Of a stretch of 64,000 bases of DNA, positions 1 to 8,400 are shown one piece after another. The stretch is from Lachnospiraceae bacterium (GTDB lineage: Bacteria > Bacillota > Clostridia > Lachnospirales > Lachnospiraceae). The notes beneath the pieces are model-generated. The model was given only the letters and a program-made list of their open reading frames with translations, did not search any database and had not been told where the DNA came from. Every line of letters starts with the position of its first letter. Position 1 is the stretch's first letter. The translations under genes were made by a program, and so were the position numbers. Location of the stretch: NCBI GenBank assembly GCA_021201665.1, contig JAJQEO010000033.1, positions 27,337 through 91,336 of the forward strand, written 5' to 3'.

Positions 1-52
1 AACCCGCACCTTTTCTAATCAGATAAGGGAATGCTCAGCCGTGTGCGTGATC

Positions 53-271
53 CTACTGTCCTTTAATCTGTATCCGCACATCCCCGCAGACCACTTCATC
101 CCCGTCACGCAGCTTCTTCCCCCGCTGCATCTCCTTCACACCATTCACAAGGACCTTCCCGTCCAGAATCATAAGCTTCGCGTCCACACCACTGTCCGCC
201 ACATGCGCCGCCTTCAGCGCCTGACCAAGCTTAATATACTCATCCCTGAGTCTGACTTCCACTATTTCCAT
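53..271 (-). CDS. yaaA: S4-domain RNA-binding protein YaaA
   Basis: Small (72 aa) S4-type RNA-binding protein of the YaaA family, which in Bacillota sits between dnaN and recF. The sequence shows the S4 core: an early helix (RDEYIKLGQALKAA), then the VDAKLMILDGKVLVNG strand-turn and a final DGDEVVCGDVRIQI strand. I start it at the ATG at 271 because AAAGGA lies about 12 nt upstream; the reading frame stays open for 17 more codons without a better ribosome site. It lies downstream of dnaN in the same direction, and recF would be expected next, beyond the left window edge. Its molecular role is poorly known; RNA binding is inferred from the fold. Family assignment is confident. Confidence 0.88.
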   Translation of the reverse strand: MEIVEVRLRDEYIKLGQALKAAHVADSGVDAKLMILDGKVLVNGVKEMQRGKKLRDGDEVVCGDVRIQIKGQ

Positions 272-622
272 ATCTAATGAGTATCCTTTCTTAACCGAAC
301 ATAACAATCCATATTTCTGCATAAAACACCGCTATTTGATCAATAGCGTTATATACAGTAAATTCACGCCCAGGCACAGTCCGACCCAGGACTATTCAAA
401 AAAACGCCGGTCCTTAGCGAAATCAAGCCGACAGGTGCAGATTGAGCTTAGTACCGCTGCGTCCCCGGATGCGCAGGGGCGGATAAGGTATTTGCTGCTT
501 TCGCAGCATCCGCCCCGCGCTGCGAGCAGCAGGCGTAAACGCCTCCTGCTCGATATTATAAGCGCGAGCGTGTCCTGGGGCAGACTGTGCCTGGGCGTGT
601 GCTTTTTTACAGTAAAATCCTT
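272..622. repeat. dnaN-yaaA intergenic palindromic element (MITE-like)
   Basis: This 350-nt gap has no convincing gene. It is built from nested inverted repeats. The outer arms are 365-392 and 573-600, 28 nt each with about 25 matching positions when one is reverse-complemented. Inside are a GGGGCGGAT / ATCCGCCCC pair around 478-516 and a GCAGGCG / CGCCTCCTGC pair around 527-551. A further hairpin, CGCTATT / AATAGCG, lies at 330-348. The GC-rich core differs from the AT-rich flanks. It looks like a non-autonomous repeat inserted between two conserved genes; no transposase or clear target duplication is visible. Confidence 0.6.
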
Positions 623-1726
623 TTAGTCCACAAAATTCACCGGCAATACCATGTAGATATAGCTCTGCTTCTCATCCCGTATAAAGCACGGCGACTTCGG
701 GTTCATAAAATAAATATCCACTTCCTCGTCATCAATTACGCGCAGAGCGTCCAGCAGAAAACGCGGATTGAAGCCAATCTTGATATCCTTGCCGTCCAGC
801 TCAATATCCAGAGCGTCGTTCATCGTACCGATCTGCGAGGTGATTTTCATTTCCATCAGGTTATCTGTAATATTCAGAATAATCGGACGCTTGTCCCCTT
901 CTTTCACCAGCAGTGTCGCCCGGTCGATACAGCTGATGATATCCTGGCGGTTTACCGTCACTTTGGTGCCATAGCTGGTGGTAAGCATCTGGTCTACATT
1001 AAAATAGCTGCCTTCGATCAGGCGTGATACGATGCGATTCTCTTCGAATTCAAACAGAATGTGATTGTCTGTCAGTGAAATATAAATAATATCATCCACC
1101 TCGCCGGTCAGTATTTTAGAAATCTCATTCAATGTCTTTCCCGGTACGATGACCTTTTTGTTTTCATAAGCATCCTTCATCAAAATCGAACGGATGGAAA
1201 TCCGGTGTCCGTCCAGAGAAATAATGCGCAGCTGGTTTTCCTGGATGTCAAACAGCTCGCCGGTCAGCGTTTTATTTGCCTCGCTCGTGGAAATGGAGAA
1301 AATCGTCTGCCGGATCATTTCTTTCAGGGTAAACTGTGAAATACTGAGCTGATAATCCTTTTCCACAAACGGCAGATATGGGAAATCCTCACCGCTCTGT
1401 CCCATGATATTGAATTTCGACTTTCCACAGGTGATGACGGTACTGTATTTTTCATCAGAGGTAATCGTAACGTCGTCCTCGTCCAGCTTTCGGATCATAT
1501 CAGAAAAAAGCTTCGCCTCCAGGGCAACGATTCCCTGTTCAGATATAATGCCTTCTACCTTTGTCTCAATGCCGAGCTCCATGTCGTTTGCGGTAAATTT
1601 AATGACGTCAGAAGAGGCGTCAATCAATACGCACATCAGAACCGGCATCGTAGATTTGGACGGTACTGCTTTTGTAACAATATTGAGCGCTCGCAGAAGC
1701 TCTTTTTTGCTGCATGTGATTTTCAT
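623..1726 (-). CDS. dnaN: DNA polymerase III subunit beta (sliding clamp)
   Basis: The 367-aa beta clamp encircles DNA and tethers the replicative polymerase; it also loads many repair and recombination proteins. The start is the ATG at 1726 (MKITCSKKELL), which has AAAGGAG just upstream; the open frame runs 17 codons further without support. The three repeated clamp domains and the typical C-terminus (YMVLPVNFVD, reading IYMVLP before the end) are present, and the length matches the family (about 366 aa). It lies downstream of dnaA in the same direction, separated by a DnaA-box-rich spacer. Identification is certain. Confidence 0.97.
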   Translation of the reverse strand: MKITCSKKELLRALNIVTKAVPSKSTMPVLMCVLIDASSDVIKFTANDMELGIETKVEGIISEQGIVALEAKLFSDMIRKLDEDDVTITSDEKYSTVITCGKSKFNIMGQSGEDFPYLPFVEKDYQLSISQFTLKEMIRQTIFSISTSEANKTLTGELFDIQENQLRIISLDGHRISIRSILMKDAYENKKVIVPGKTLNEISKILTGEVDDIIYISLTDNHILFEFEENRIVSRLIEGSYFNVDQMLTTSYGTKVTVNRQDIISCIDRATLLVKEGDKRPIILNITDNLMEMKITSQIGTMNDALDIELDGKDIKIGFNPRFLLDALRVIDDEEVDIYFMNPKSPCFIRDEKQSYIYMVLPVNFVD

Positions 1727-1821
1727 GGGAAAACTCCTTTCGTCACCCGCCGCAGGATGTGCAGGCGGGATGCGCATTTATCTATTAATTATAAATAATC
1801 CGTAGTCTTATTATTAAGGGC

Positions 1822-2056
1822 TGTGGATATGTGAAAAACCTGTTTTTTTGTTGCAAATAAAGCAAAAGCAGGAAGGATAACCTTGTTGGAACGGCCGCAG
1901 AAGGCTGAGGAAAACTTTGAAATTATCCACCGGCCCTCAGGCTCCTTCTGAAGCTGGTTTTCTGAACCGCAGGAAGTTTATCCACCGCTATCCTCAGCCT
2001 TTCCACACAGATTTCGGTGGTTTCAGGTGTGGATAAGTTGATAACTTTGTGGATAA
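1822..2056. promoter_or_regulatory. oriC: DnaA-box cluster between dnaA and dnaN (oriC part 2)
   Basis: The dnaA-dnaN spacer contains two perfect DnaA boxes in TGTGGATAA orientation at 2028-2036 and 2048-2056 (the latter abuts the dnaA stop codon). Near matches are TGTGGATAT at 1822-1830, TTATCCACC at 1923-1931 and TTATCCACC at 1978-1986. With the cluster upstream of dnaA this forms a bipartite origin like that of Bacillus subtilis, where DnaA bound to both sides loops out dnaA. The dnaN promoter presumably lies here too; I see no clear -35/-10 pair. Confidence 0.8.
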
Positions 2057-2059
2057 CTT

Positions 2060-3430
2060 TTAATTCGGATTGATCTTCTTTTTCAGAATTTCAATCGTAT
2101 TTTTGGCGTTTTCAGAGGTCTTTATCTCGCCCGCAATTTTTTTCTGTCCGTGTATCACTGTCGAATGATCCCGTTTGCCCAGAAGATCCCCCACCCTTTT
2201 GGTGCCGGCGTTCGTCATCTCCAGGCACAGGTACATCGCAATCTGCCGTGGATAAGCGATCTCCGAGCTGCGCTTGCTGCCCTTCAGATCTTCCACTGTG
2301 ATGTGAAAATGCTCGGCGACAACGGAAATAATCAGATCCGGAGTGATTTCCCTTTCCGTATCCGGAGAGATGATGTCCTTAAGCGACTCCTCCGCCAGCG
2401 CGACCGTAATCTCTTTTTTGTCGAGACGGCTTAGGGCGATCAGCTTGTTCAGCGCCCCTTCCAATTCACGAATATTGGATTTAATATTCATGGCAATATA
2501 TTTGATGACTTCATCATCGATGTTGTAGCCGTCCATCTCCTCCTTTTTCTGGAGAATGGCCATCCTGGTCTCAAAATCTGGCGCGGAGATATCCGCGATC
2601 AGACCCCACTCAAACCGGGAGCGCAGACGCGCTTCCAGCGTCTCAATCTCCTTCGGAGGCTTATCTGAGGAGATGATGATCTGCTTCTTATTATTATGGA
2701 GGTCGTTAAACGTGTGGAAAAACTCCTCCTGTGTGGATTCCTTTCCTATTATAAACTGGATATCGTCGATCAGCAGGACGTCCACACTGCGGTATTTCTC
2801 CCGGAATTTGGTCATGGAGGTCGCGTTGTTGTTACGGATAGCGGCAATGACCTCGTTGGTGAAGGTTTCACTGGTCACGTAAATCACACGCATGGACGGA
2901 TCCTGGTTCAGAATAAAGTGCGCGATCGAGTGCATCAGATGCGTCTTTCCAAGTCCGGCTCCTCCGTAAATATAGAGAGGGTTATACATCCGGCCCGGAG
3001 ACTCGGAGACCGCCAGCGCCGCCGCGTGGGCAAACTTGTTATTATTGCCTACGACGAAGGTGTCAAAGGTGTACTTTGGATTCAGCCCGGCGCGCTCCGC
3101 GAGTACCTGATGACTGTCGGCAGCATTTTCCACAGGAAAATTTCCCCTCGGATTTGGATCGGACTGCTCTGCCTGCTCCGGGAGGATAAATTCCAGCTCA
3201 TATTCCTTTCCCGTGCATTCTGCTACCGCTACCTTCAGGGGAAAGGTGTATTTTTTCGTAATGTAATCCACACCTACCTGTCCGGAAGGGACAAGGATCG
3301 TGATCGTATGGTCTGAGACCGCATGAATGATGAGCGGCTGCAGCCAGGTCTTAAACGCAATATCGGAAAGATCGTGCTCTTCCTTTACGGTCAGAAGAAT
3401 ATCCTTCCATTTTTCTCTGAGTATGTCCAT
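2060..3430 (-). CDS. dnaA: Chromosomal replication initiator DnaA
   Basis: DnaA (456 aa) binds DnaA boxes at oriC, unwinds the origin and recruits the helicase; it also regulates its own gene. Visible parts are domain I (residues 1-80), a short acidic/proline linker (about 85-110), the AAA+ domain with Walker A GGAGLGKT (156-163) and Walker B LLIDDIQF, and the C-terminal domain IV with the DNA-binding signature KRDHSTVIHG near residue 425. Length matches the family. ATG at 3430 has GGAGAG upstream. It is transcribed leftward, away from rpmH, and is flanked on both sides by DnaA boxes. Confidence 0.98.
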   Translation of the reverse strand: MDILREKWKDILLTVKEEHDLSDIAFKTWLQPLIIHAVSDHTITILVPSGQVGVDYITKKYTFPLKVAVAECTGKEYELEFILPEQAEQSDPNPRGNFPVENAADSHQVLAERAGLNPKYTFDTFVVGNNNKFAHAAALAVSESPGRMYNPLYIYGGAGLGKTHLMHSIAHFILNQDPSMRVIYVTSETFTNEVIAAIRNNNATSMTKFREKYRSVDVLLIDDIQFIIGKESTQEEFFHTFNDLHNNKKQIIISSDKPPKEIETLEARLRSRFEWGLIADISAPDFETRMAILQKKEEMDGYNIDDEVIKYIAMNIKSNIRELEGALNKLIALSRLDKKEITVALAEESLKDIISPDTEREITPDLIISVVAEHFHITVEDLKGSKRSSEIAYPRQIAMYLCLEMTNAGTKRVGDLLGKRDHSTVIHGQKKIAGEIKTSENAKNTIEILKKKINPN

Positions 3431-3636
3431 TTTTTTCTCTCCAAAATATGAATCTGCCTTCCTTAATATTAAACCAAAAATGAGTATTTAGCAATCTTAT
3501 TTTTTTATATCCGGGCGGAAAGTTCTGCAAAGGTTTGCCGGTGTTCTTCTGAAAAGACACGAGCGGCATTCTGGAGGCGCTTCGGCACATTATGACATAG
3601 CTTGTACGGATATATATTATGTACAGTGGTCAGAGT

Positions 3637-3901
3637 TGTGCATAAACCTGTGGAAAATGGCTGGAAAACGAATGGAAAACCTGTGGAAAAAAAAGACAGA
3701 AGTCGACATAATTCGACAACTACGGGGGAAAAGAATTCTGGGCTGTGCATAAGTTTTAAACTTTGTGAACATCTCGTTTTTTCCCGGAAAACAGGAATAT
3801 TTTCGGATAATCCATTAGCGTAGAAGACCTGATTTCTGAAACTTTTCAACAAGTTATCCACAAAATGTGGAAAACTTACGTAAACAAAAAGGTGTGGATA
3901 T
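3637..3901. promoter_or_regulatory. oriC: oriC main DnaA-box cluster upstream of dnaA
   Basis: The 760-nt gap between dnaA and rpmH holds no gene but many DnaA boxes: TGTGCATAA at 3637-3645 and 3744-3752, TTATCCACA at 3854-3862 (perfect), TGTGGATAT at 3893-3901, and weaker TGTGGAAAA at 3649-3657, 3682-3690 and 3866-3874. AT-rich tracts at 3431-3510 and 3930-4060 could serve as the unwinding region. The arrangement (rpmH, box cluster, dnaA, second box cluster, dnaN) is the standard Bacillota origin layout, so replication very probably starts here. Confidence 0.88.
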
Positions 3902-4062
3902 CAAACCTGGCGCTTTCTTAAAGATAAAAGTATGGAGGCAGACAATCAGTGGCTGAAATTAATTTAGAAAGGTAATATAATTTGCTATACAAAAATTTGC
4001 AAAACTGCGGAATCCCGGTGAAACCCTTCGATAAAAAAGCCGATAAAAATGATTGGAATTGC

Positions 4063-4091
4063 TTGACTTAAAAGGGTTTTGTGCATATAAT
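4063..4091 (+). promoter_or_regulatory. rpmH sigma-A promoter
   Basis: TTGACT at 4063-4068 and a perfect TATAAT at 4086-4091 are separated by exactly 17 nt, about 100 nt before the rpmH start. It is the best housekeeping promoter in the window and would drive the rpmH-rnpA-yidD-yidC-jag cluster. Confidence 0.85.
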
Positions 4092-4190
4092 TGGTACGAT
4101 GTCTTCAAAACCGGGGGACAACCCCAGAAACATACCAGAGAGCAGAGATTTGAGATCCTGTCAGAGAATAAAAAAAGGAGGTGCCGCACA

Positions 4191-4325
4191 ATGAAGATGA
4201 CATTTCAGCCGGGGAAAAGACATAGATCAAGAGTTCATGGATTTCGGGCAAGAATGAGCACGGCAGGCGGAAGAAAGGTATTAGCCGCCAGAAGGGCAAA
4301 AGGAAGAAAAGTTTTGTCAGCGTAA
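4191..4325 (+). CDS. rpmH: 50S ribosomal protein L34
   Basis: L34 (44 aa) is a small basic protein of the large ribosomal subunit. The hallmark sequence [18 protein letters not shown] followed by [24 protein letters not shown] is complete. The ATG at 4191 is preceded by GGAGGTG (4177-4183) and follows a strong promoter. It is first in the conserved rpmH-rnpA-yidD-yidC-jag cluster next to oriC. Confidence 0.98.
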   Translation: MKMTFQPGKRHRSRVHGFRARMSTAGGRKVLAARRAKGRKVLSA

Positions 4326-4473
4326 GTCTTCTGAGAAGAATGGCAGAGGGATTTTTGCATCTGTTGTTTGCCTCACCAGGTGGCAGATGGCGGATGTGAA
4401 GGTCCCTTATTTACGCACAGAATAGGACCGCCGGCGGAACCGCGCAGGATGGCGGTGCCTGAAAGGTTTTAAT

Positions 4474-4812
4474 ATGGAATATTCGGAATCTCTGAAGAAA
4501 TATGGAGATTTTCAGCGTGTTTACAGAAAAGGGAAATCGTATGCAAATAAATATCTGGTCATGTATGTTTTGAAACAGGACACGCAGAAGAACCATATCG
4601 GTATTTCAGTCAGCAAAAAGGTCGGAAACAGCGTAGTAAGACACAGGATTATGAGGCTGGTCAGAGAGAGCTACCGTCTGCATGAGGCCGGATTTGAGAG
4701 GGGTCTTGACATGGTAGTCGTGGCGCGGCCGGCAGTGAAGGATAAGAGCTTCCAGGAGGTGGAAAGCTCACTTCTGCATCTGGGGAGACTTCATAGAGTG
4801 TATAAAGGGTAA
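4474..4812 (+). CDS. rnpA: Ribonuclease P protein component
   Basis: RnpA (112 aa) is the protein subunit of RNase P, which matures tRNA 5' ends by assisting the catalytic RNA. The conserved RNR-type motif is seen as KKVGNSVVRHRIMRLVRE at about residues 48-66, with the earlier GISVSKK segment. Length fits the family. It follows rpmH by 150 nt; that spacer contains a small GC-rich hairpin (ACCGCC at 4420 against GGCGGT at 4453). No strong ribosome site is seen before the ATG at 4474 beyond GAAAGG, but the N-terminus aligns with expectation. Confidence 0.95.
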   Translation: MEYSESLKKYGDFQRVYRKGKSYANKYLVMYVLKQDTQKNHIGISVSKKVGNSVVRHRIMRLVRESYRLHEAGFERGLDMVVVARPAVKDKSFQEVESSLLHLGRLHRVYKG

Positions 4813-4892
4813 CAATTCAGGATGGTATCTTGTATTTGATGCGAGGTATGTATGCGAGATACGTTTGAAAAGTATAAAGAAAGTGGGAAAAG

Positions 4893-5102
4893 TTGAGAAA
4901 AATCCTTATCCGCATGATTCGTTTTTATCAGAAATATCTTTCGCCCCTGAAGAGGACGAGATGTCCCTATACGCCGACCTGTTCCCAGTATGGACTTGAG
5001 GCAATTCAGAAATACGGAGCCCTGAAGGGCAGTGCGATGGCCGCGTGGAGGATCATGCGGTGCAATCCTTTTTCCAGGGGAGGATATGATCCTGTTCCGT
5101 AA
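4893..5102 (+). CDS. yidD: Membrane protein insertion efficiency factor YidD
   Basis: YidD (69 aa) is a small membrane-associated protein that helps YidC-dependent insertion. The conserved core is visible: [10 protein letters not shown], then [15 protein letters not shown] (three cysteines) and [17 protein letters not shown]. The start codon is TTG at 4893, preceded only by a weak GTGGG; the mature N-terminus [12 protein letters not shown] fits the family. It lies between rnpA and yidC as usual. Confidence 0.93.
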   Translation: MRKILIRMIRFYQKYLSPLKRTRCPYTPTCSQYGLEAIQKYGALKGSAMAAWRIMRCNPFSRGGYDPVP

Positions 5103-5180
5103 CGGGATGCGCCGAGAATTTTATGGCCCGCAATTCGCGCGTCAAAATCGTAAAATAGTAATGAGAGGAAGAAATTCATT

Positions 5181-6446
5181 ATGTTATTGACGAAAAGCAC
5201 AGCATTTATAATCGGACCGATCGCGACCGTCCTTGGCTATATTATGAATGCAATTTTCTGGCTGCAGGAAAAAGTCGGAATTCCCAATATAGGTCTTTGC
5301 ATTATTCTTTTTACAATTGTCATTTACATGCTTATGCTGCCACTGACGATCCAGCAGCAGAGGTTTTCCAAGCTCCAGGTAAAGATGAATCCGGAGCTGC
5401 AGGCGATTAATAAAAAGTACGAGAAGAAAAAAGACGACCAGGCAGCCATGATGAAGATGAATGAGGAGACCAAGGCTGTCTACGCAAAATATGGTGTACA
5501 TCCGATGGGGAGCTGTCTGCAGCTGCTGATTCAGATGCCTATTCTGTTTGCCCTTTACCGGGTCATCTGGAATGTTCCGGCTTACGTTACTTCCGTGTAC
5601 AATGCAATTTCTCCTCTGGCAAACGAGCTGCTGGACACATCCGGCGCGGAAGAATTCATGACTGAAGCAGCGAGCTCCTTAAGTGTCAGCAATTTTGAGA
5701 TGACTGTCAATAAGCTCATCGATACCATTTATAAATTCAAGACGGCCAACTGGACAGAGATATTGGATACATTTCCGGATCTGGAGTCAGTGATTAACTC
5801 GACCCAGGAAACCATGAACCGGATGAATTATTTTCTGGGGCTGAATATTGCTGATTCACCGATGGTGATTATGCAGAGCGCTTATTCCGAGAGGGCTTTT
5901 CTGCTGATTATCGGTGCCGCACTGGTTCCGATCCTGGCTGCGCTGACGCAGTGGCTGAACGCAAAGCTGGCCTCTACCGGCAATGAGAATGCCACGAGCA
6001 GCAATTCCAATGACACGATGAACGCCACCATGAAATCCATGAATACCGTAATGCCTCTGATGTCAGCATTCTTCTGTCTGACACTTCCTGTAGGTATGGG
6101 TATCTACTGGATCGCCGGCGCTCTGATCCGCAGCGTGCAGCAGGTATTTGTAAACAGAAGCATTTCCAAGATTGATATTGACGAATTAATCAAGCAGAAT
6201 CTTGAGAAGGAAAATAAAAAGCGGGCAAAGCAGGGACTTCCGCCTCAGAATCTTTCGAATACGGCCAGGATTTCTACAAAGGCGATTGAAACTCCGAAGA
6301 AGCCGGAGGTTTCTGAGGAAGAAAAGGCAAAGAAAATCCAGGATTCTACCGATTATTACAAGAGCAGTACAAAGGCAAAGCCCGGCAGTCTGGCCTCAAA
6401 GGCGCAGATGGTGCAGCAATATAATGAAAGAACGAAAAAGAAATAG
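5181..6446 (+). CDS. yidC: Membrane protein insertase YidC/OxaA
   Basis: YidC (421 aa) inserts membrane proteins with or without SecYEG. The core insertase domain is present: the first core transmembrane helix (IGLCIILFTIVIYMLMLPL, residues 38-56), a cytoplasmic coiled loop with KMNPELQAINKKY, then GSCLQLLIQMPILFALYRVIW and two C-terminal membrane segments (LLIIGAALVPILAALTQW; MSAFFCLTLPVGMGIYWIAGALI). The C-terminal 90 residues are hydrophilic and lysine-rich. An insert of about 70 residues, rich in Ser/Thr/Asn, lies between the second and third core helices. No lipobox is seen at the N-terminus. ATG 5181 follows GAGAGGAAG. It is followed 11 nt later by jag. Confidence 0.95.
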   Translation: MLLTKSTAFIIGPIATVLGYIMNAIFWLQEKVGIPNIGLCIILFTIVIYMLMLPLTIQQQRFSKLQVKMNPELQAINKKYEKKKDDQAAMMKMNEETKAVYAKYGVHPMGSCLQLLIQMPILFALYRVIWNVPAYVTSVYNAISPLANELLDTSGAEEFMTEAASSLSVSNFEMTVNKLIDTIYKFKTANWTEILDTFPDLESVINSTQETMNRMNYFLGLNIADSPMVIMQSAYSERAFLLIIGAALVPILAALTQWLNAKLASTGNENATSSNSNDTMNATMKSMNTVMPLMSAFFCLTLPVGMGIYWIAGALIRSVQQVFVNRSISKIDIDELIKQNLEKENKKRAKQGLPPQNLSNTARISTKAIETPKKPEVSEEEKAKKIQDSTDYYKSSTKAKPGSLASKAQMVQQYNERTKKK

Positions 6447-6457
6447 GGGGTGTTTTG

Positions 6458-8020
6458 ATGGATTCTATCGTAGTATCCGCGAAGACAGTGGAAGATGCCC
6501 TTACAGAGGCGTCCATTCAGCTTGGAACAAGCAGGGACAATATTGAATATACCGTGATTGACAGTGGTTCGAAGGGTCTGATTTTTGGTATCGGCGGCAG
6601 AAATGCCACGATTGAGGCAAAGAAAAAGGTTACCGATGAAGACCTGATGAAGGAAATTTTTGAGGACAAGCCTCAGAAGGCGAAAAAGGAGCCGAAAAAA
6701 GAGGATAGAAGAGAGTCCAGAAAGGAAAACAGAGAATCCCGGTCAGAAGGGAAATCTGAGAGCAGGAAGGAAACTAAAGAAGGAAGATCAGAGAAAAAAT
6801 CCGAAATAAAGTCCGAGTCTAAGTCTGATACGAGGTCTGATTCCAGGTCTGAAAAGAAGGAAGTTAAAAAAGAAGAAAAAAGAGAGGCAAAGGATTTCAG
6901 AGAATCAAAAGATTCTAAAGATTCTCTGAAAGAAAGTAAGAAAGAGTTTAAGAAGGATTCCAGGAAGGAAGGAAAGAAAGAAGATAGAAAAGAATCCATA
7001 AAGAATCAGAGTAATGATTCTGATAAAGAAGGATCAAAGAAGGCTGGAGCCGTGTTTGAAAAACCTGAAACTGTTGAAAGTGCCAAAAAGCCTGAGAATA
7101 CTGAAAAACCTGAAGGTTCTGAAAGCACAGGTAAAATTGCAATGCCTGAAGGCTCTGAAAGCACAGGTAAAATCTCAATGCCGCAGTCTGAATCCGCAGA
7201 TTCTGAAGAGGATGTCCGCGGAGGCTATGAAAGAAGGAACAGAGGACGCAGAGAATATGACCGCAGAGACCGGAGACCTGTACAATACGGTTCACATGAC
7301 AGAGGCGGCAGAGTATATGATAATGCTTCGGATGGCAAACCGGTATCCGCTGCTGTCGCAGAAGGCACAGACGTAAAAGCAGCAGAGGATGAGGTGAAGA
7401 TCCCGAGGACCCCGGCTGACCCGGAGGAGGCAAAATCACGCGCAATCGATTTCCTGAAGCTGGTACTTAACACGATGGGAATGGAAGTGGAAGTAAAAGC
7501 AGAATTTGAGGATGACATTCTCTGTCTGGATATAGAAGGCGAGGATATGGGGATCATGATCGGCAAGCGCGGACAGACGCTTGATTCGCTGCAGTACCTG
7601 ACCAGCCTGGTTGTGAATAAGGGAAAGGATTCTTATGTACGTGTCAAGCTGGATACGGAGGATTACCGCAACCGCAGAAAGGCAACACTGGAAAATCTCG
7701 CAAAAAATATAGCTTATAAAGTAAAGAAGACCAGACGTCCGGTTTTCCTCGAGCCGATGAATCCTTATGAGCGCAGAATCATCCACTCCGCTCTCCAGAA
7801 TGATCCGTATGTGACCACCCACAGCGAAGGTGAGGAGCCTTATCGCAAGGTTGTAGTCACATTAAAGAGAGATCGTGACAGAGGAGGCAATGGCGGCGGC
7901 TATTCCCGGTATAATAACCGGCGCGGACGCTATAACCGTGAAAACAGAGATTTTTCTGATATCGACCGCACGCAGAGTGAATTTGCTCAGGCAGAAACAT
8001 CCTCGGATGAGGAAGAATAA
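6458..8020 (+). CDS. jag: RNA-binding protein Jag/KhpB with giant charged linker
   Basis: Jag/KhpB binds RNA and influences cell division and envelope synthesis. The 520-aa protein has an N-terminal Jag_N domain (residues 1-50), a low-complexity linker from about 65 to 320 made of Lys/Glu/Ser/Arg runs (RKE, SRSE, KESK) and two copies of a GSESTGKI-type unit, a KH domain with the GKRGQTL loop (about 330-395) and an R3H domain (about 400-475), then an Arg/Gly/Asn-rich tail. Usual Jag proteins are about 200-260 aa, so the linker doubles it. The ATG at 6458 is placed 7 nt after GGGGG; a TTG three bases earlier is less likely. Confidence 0.92.
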   Translation: MDSIVVSAKTVEDALTEASIQLGTSRDNIEYTVIDSGSKGLIFGIGGRNATIEAKKKVTDEDLMKEIFEDKPQKAKKEPKKEDRRESRKENRESRSEGKSESRKETKEGRSEKKSEIKSESKSDTRSDSRSEKKEVKKEEKREAKDFRESKDSKDSLKESKKEFKKDSRKEGKKEDRKESIKNQSNDSDKEGSKKAGAVFEKPETVESAKKPENTEKPEGSESTGKIAMPEGSESTGKISMPQSESADSEEDVRGGYERRNRGRREYDRRDRRPVQYGSHDRGGRVYDNASDGKPVSAAVAEGTDVKAAEDEVKIPRTPADPEEAKSRAIDFLKLVLNTMGMEVEVKAEFEDDILCLDIEGEDMGIMIGKRGQTLDSLQYLTSLVVNKGKDSYVRVKLDTEDYRNRRKATLENLAKNIAYKVKKTRRPVFLEPMNPYERRIIHSALQNDPYVTTHSEGEEPYRKVVVTLKRDRDRGGNGGGYSRYNNRRGRYNRENRDFSDIDRTQSEFAQAETSSDEEE

Positions 8021-8148
8021 GGGTAACTATTCATGATAGGTCTTCGCATTTGCTGCTAAGACCGTATGAGAATATATAGTTTCATAACTGCAAAGGGAAT
8101 GAACAGTTACGAATAAGACAGAACAGGCAGAAAATGCAGAAAAGCATG

Positions 8149-8168
8149 GGGGAAGAGAAATCTTCCCC
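8149..8168 (+). terminator. Hairpin after jag, possible terminator
   Basis: GGGGAAGA (8149-8156), loop GAAA, TCTTCCCC (8161-8168), extended by GCATG/CATGC outside. Only three T follow, so termination would be weak, but the perfect stem with a GNRA loop 130 nt after jag suggests the cluster ends here. Confidence 0.5.
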
Positions 8169-8258
8169 TTTCATGCGCAGCGATGCGAATGTATTTTTAT
8201 GATTTGGAAATGACCGATGTCGTTTCCTGTAAAATATGGATGATCAGGTACTTATAGT

Positions 8259-8320
8259 AAACGACGTAAGTCGTTTTAATTTGCGCCGTTGCTGTGTGCC
8301 AGTGGCACACCTTGTGCAAA
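8259..8320 (+). repeat. Two hairpins in the mnmE leader
   Basis: The 380-nt gap before mnmE holds AAACGAC/GTCGTTT (8259-8276, 4-nt loop) and the 17-nt palindrome GTGTGCCAGTGGCACAC (8294-8310), the latter enclosed by TTTGC (8280) and GCAAA (8316). The CCAGTGG apex recurs in hairpins near 49995 and 50662. A TATAAT lies at 8358-8363 without a clear -35. No gene is seen in the gap, although the mnmE frame is open back to 8236. Confidence 0.55.
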
Positions 8321-8400
8321 GTGACAAAACTTCGGTTCCGGTTTTTCCGGGTCAGGTTATAATATCAGAAGAAGGTATGCCGGGCAAGGAGGAGATAATT

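Noticed and set aside
1..52. Start of recF
   Set aside because: It is expected here from gene order, but no start codon followed by RecF-like residues is visible in the 52 bases, so it is not annotated.
3505..3861. Minus-strand frame of 118 codons in the origin region
   Set aside because: It covers the DnaA boxes, has no ribosome site and would occupy the normally gene-free oriC.
6673..6999. Ser/Phe/Leu-rich reverse frame opposite jag
   Set aside because: It arises from the low-complexity linker of jag and has no independent start signals.
8236..8400. N-terminal 55-codon extension of mnmE
   Set aside because: The residues do not resemble MnmE, the DNA consists of hairpins, and a TTG with a strong ribosome site at 8401 gives the normal length.
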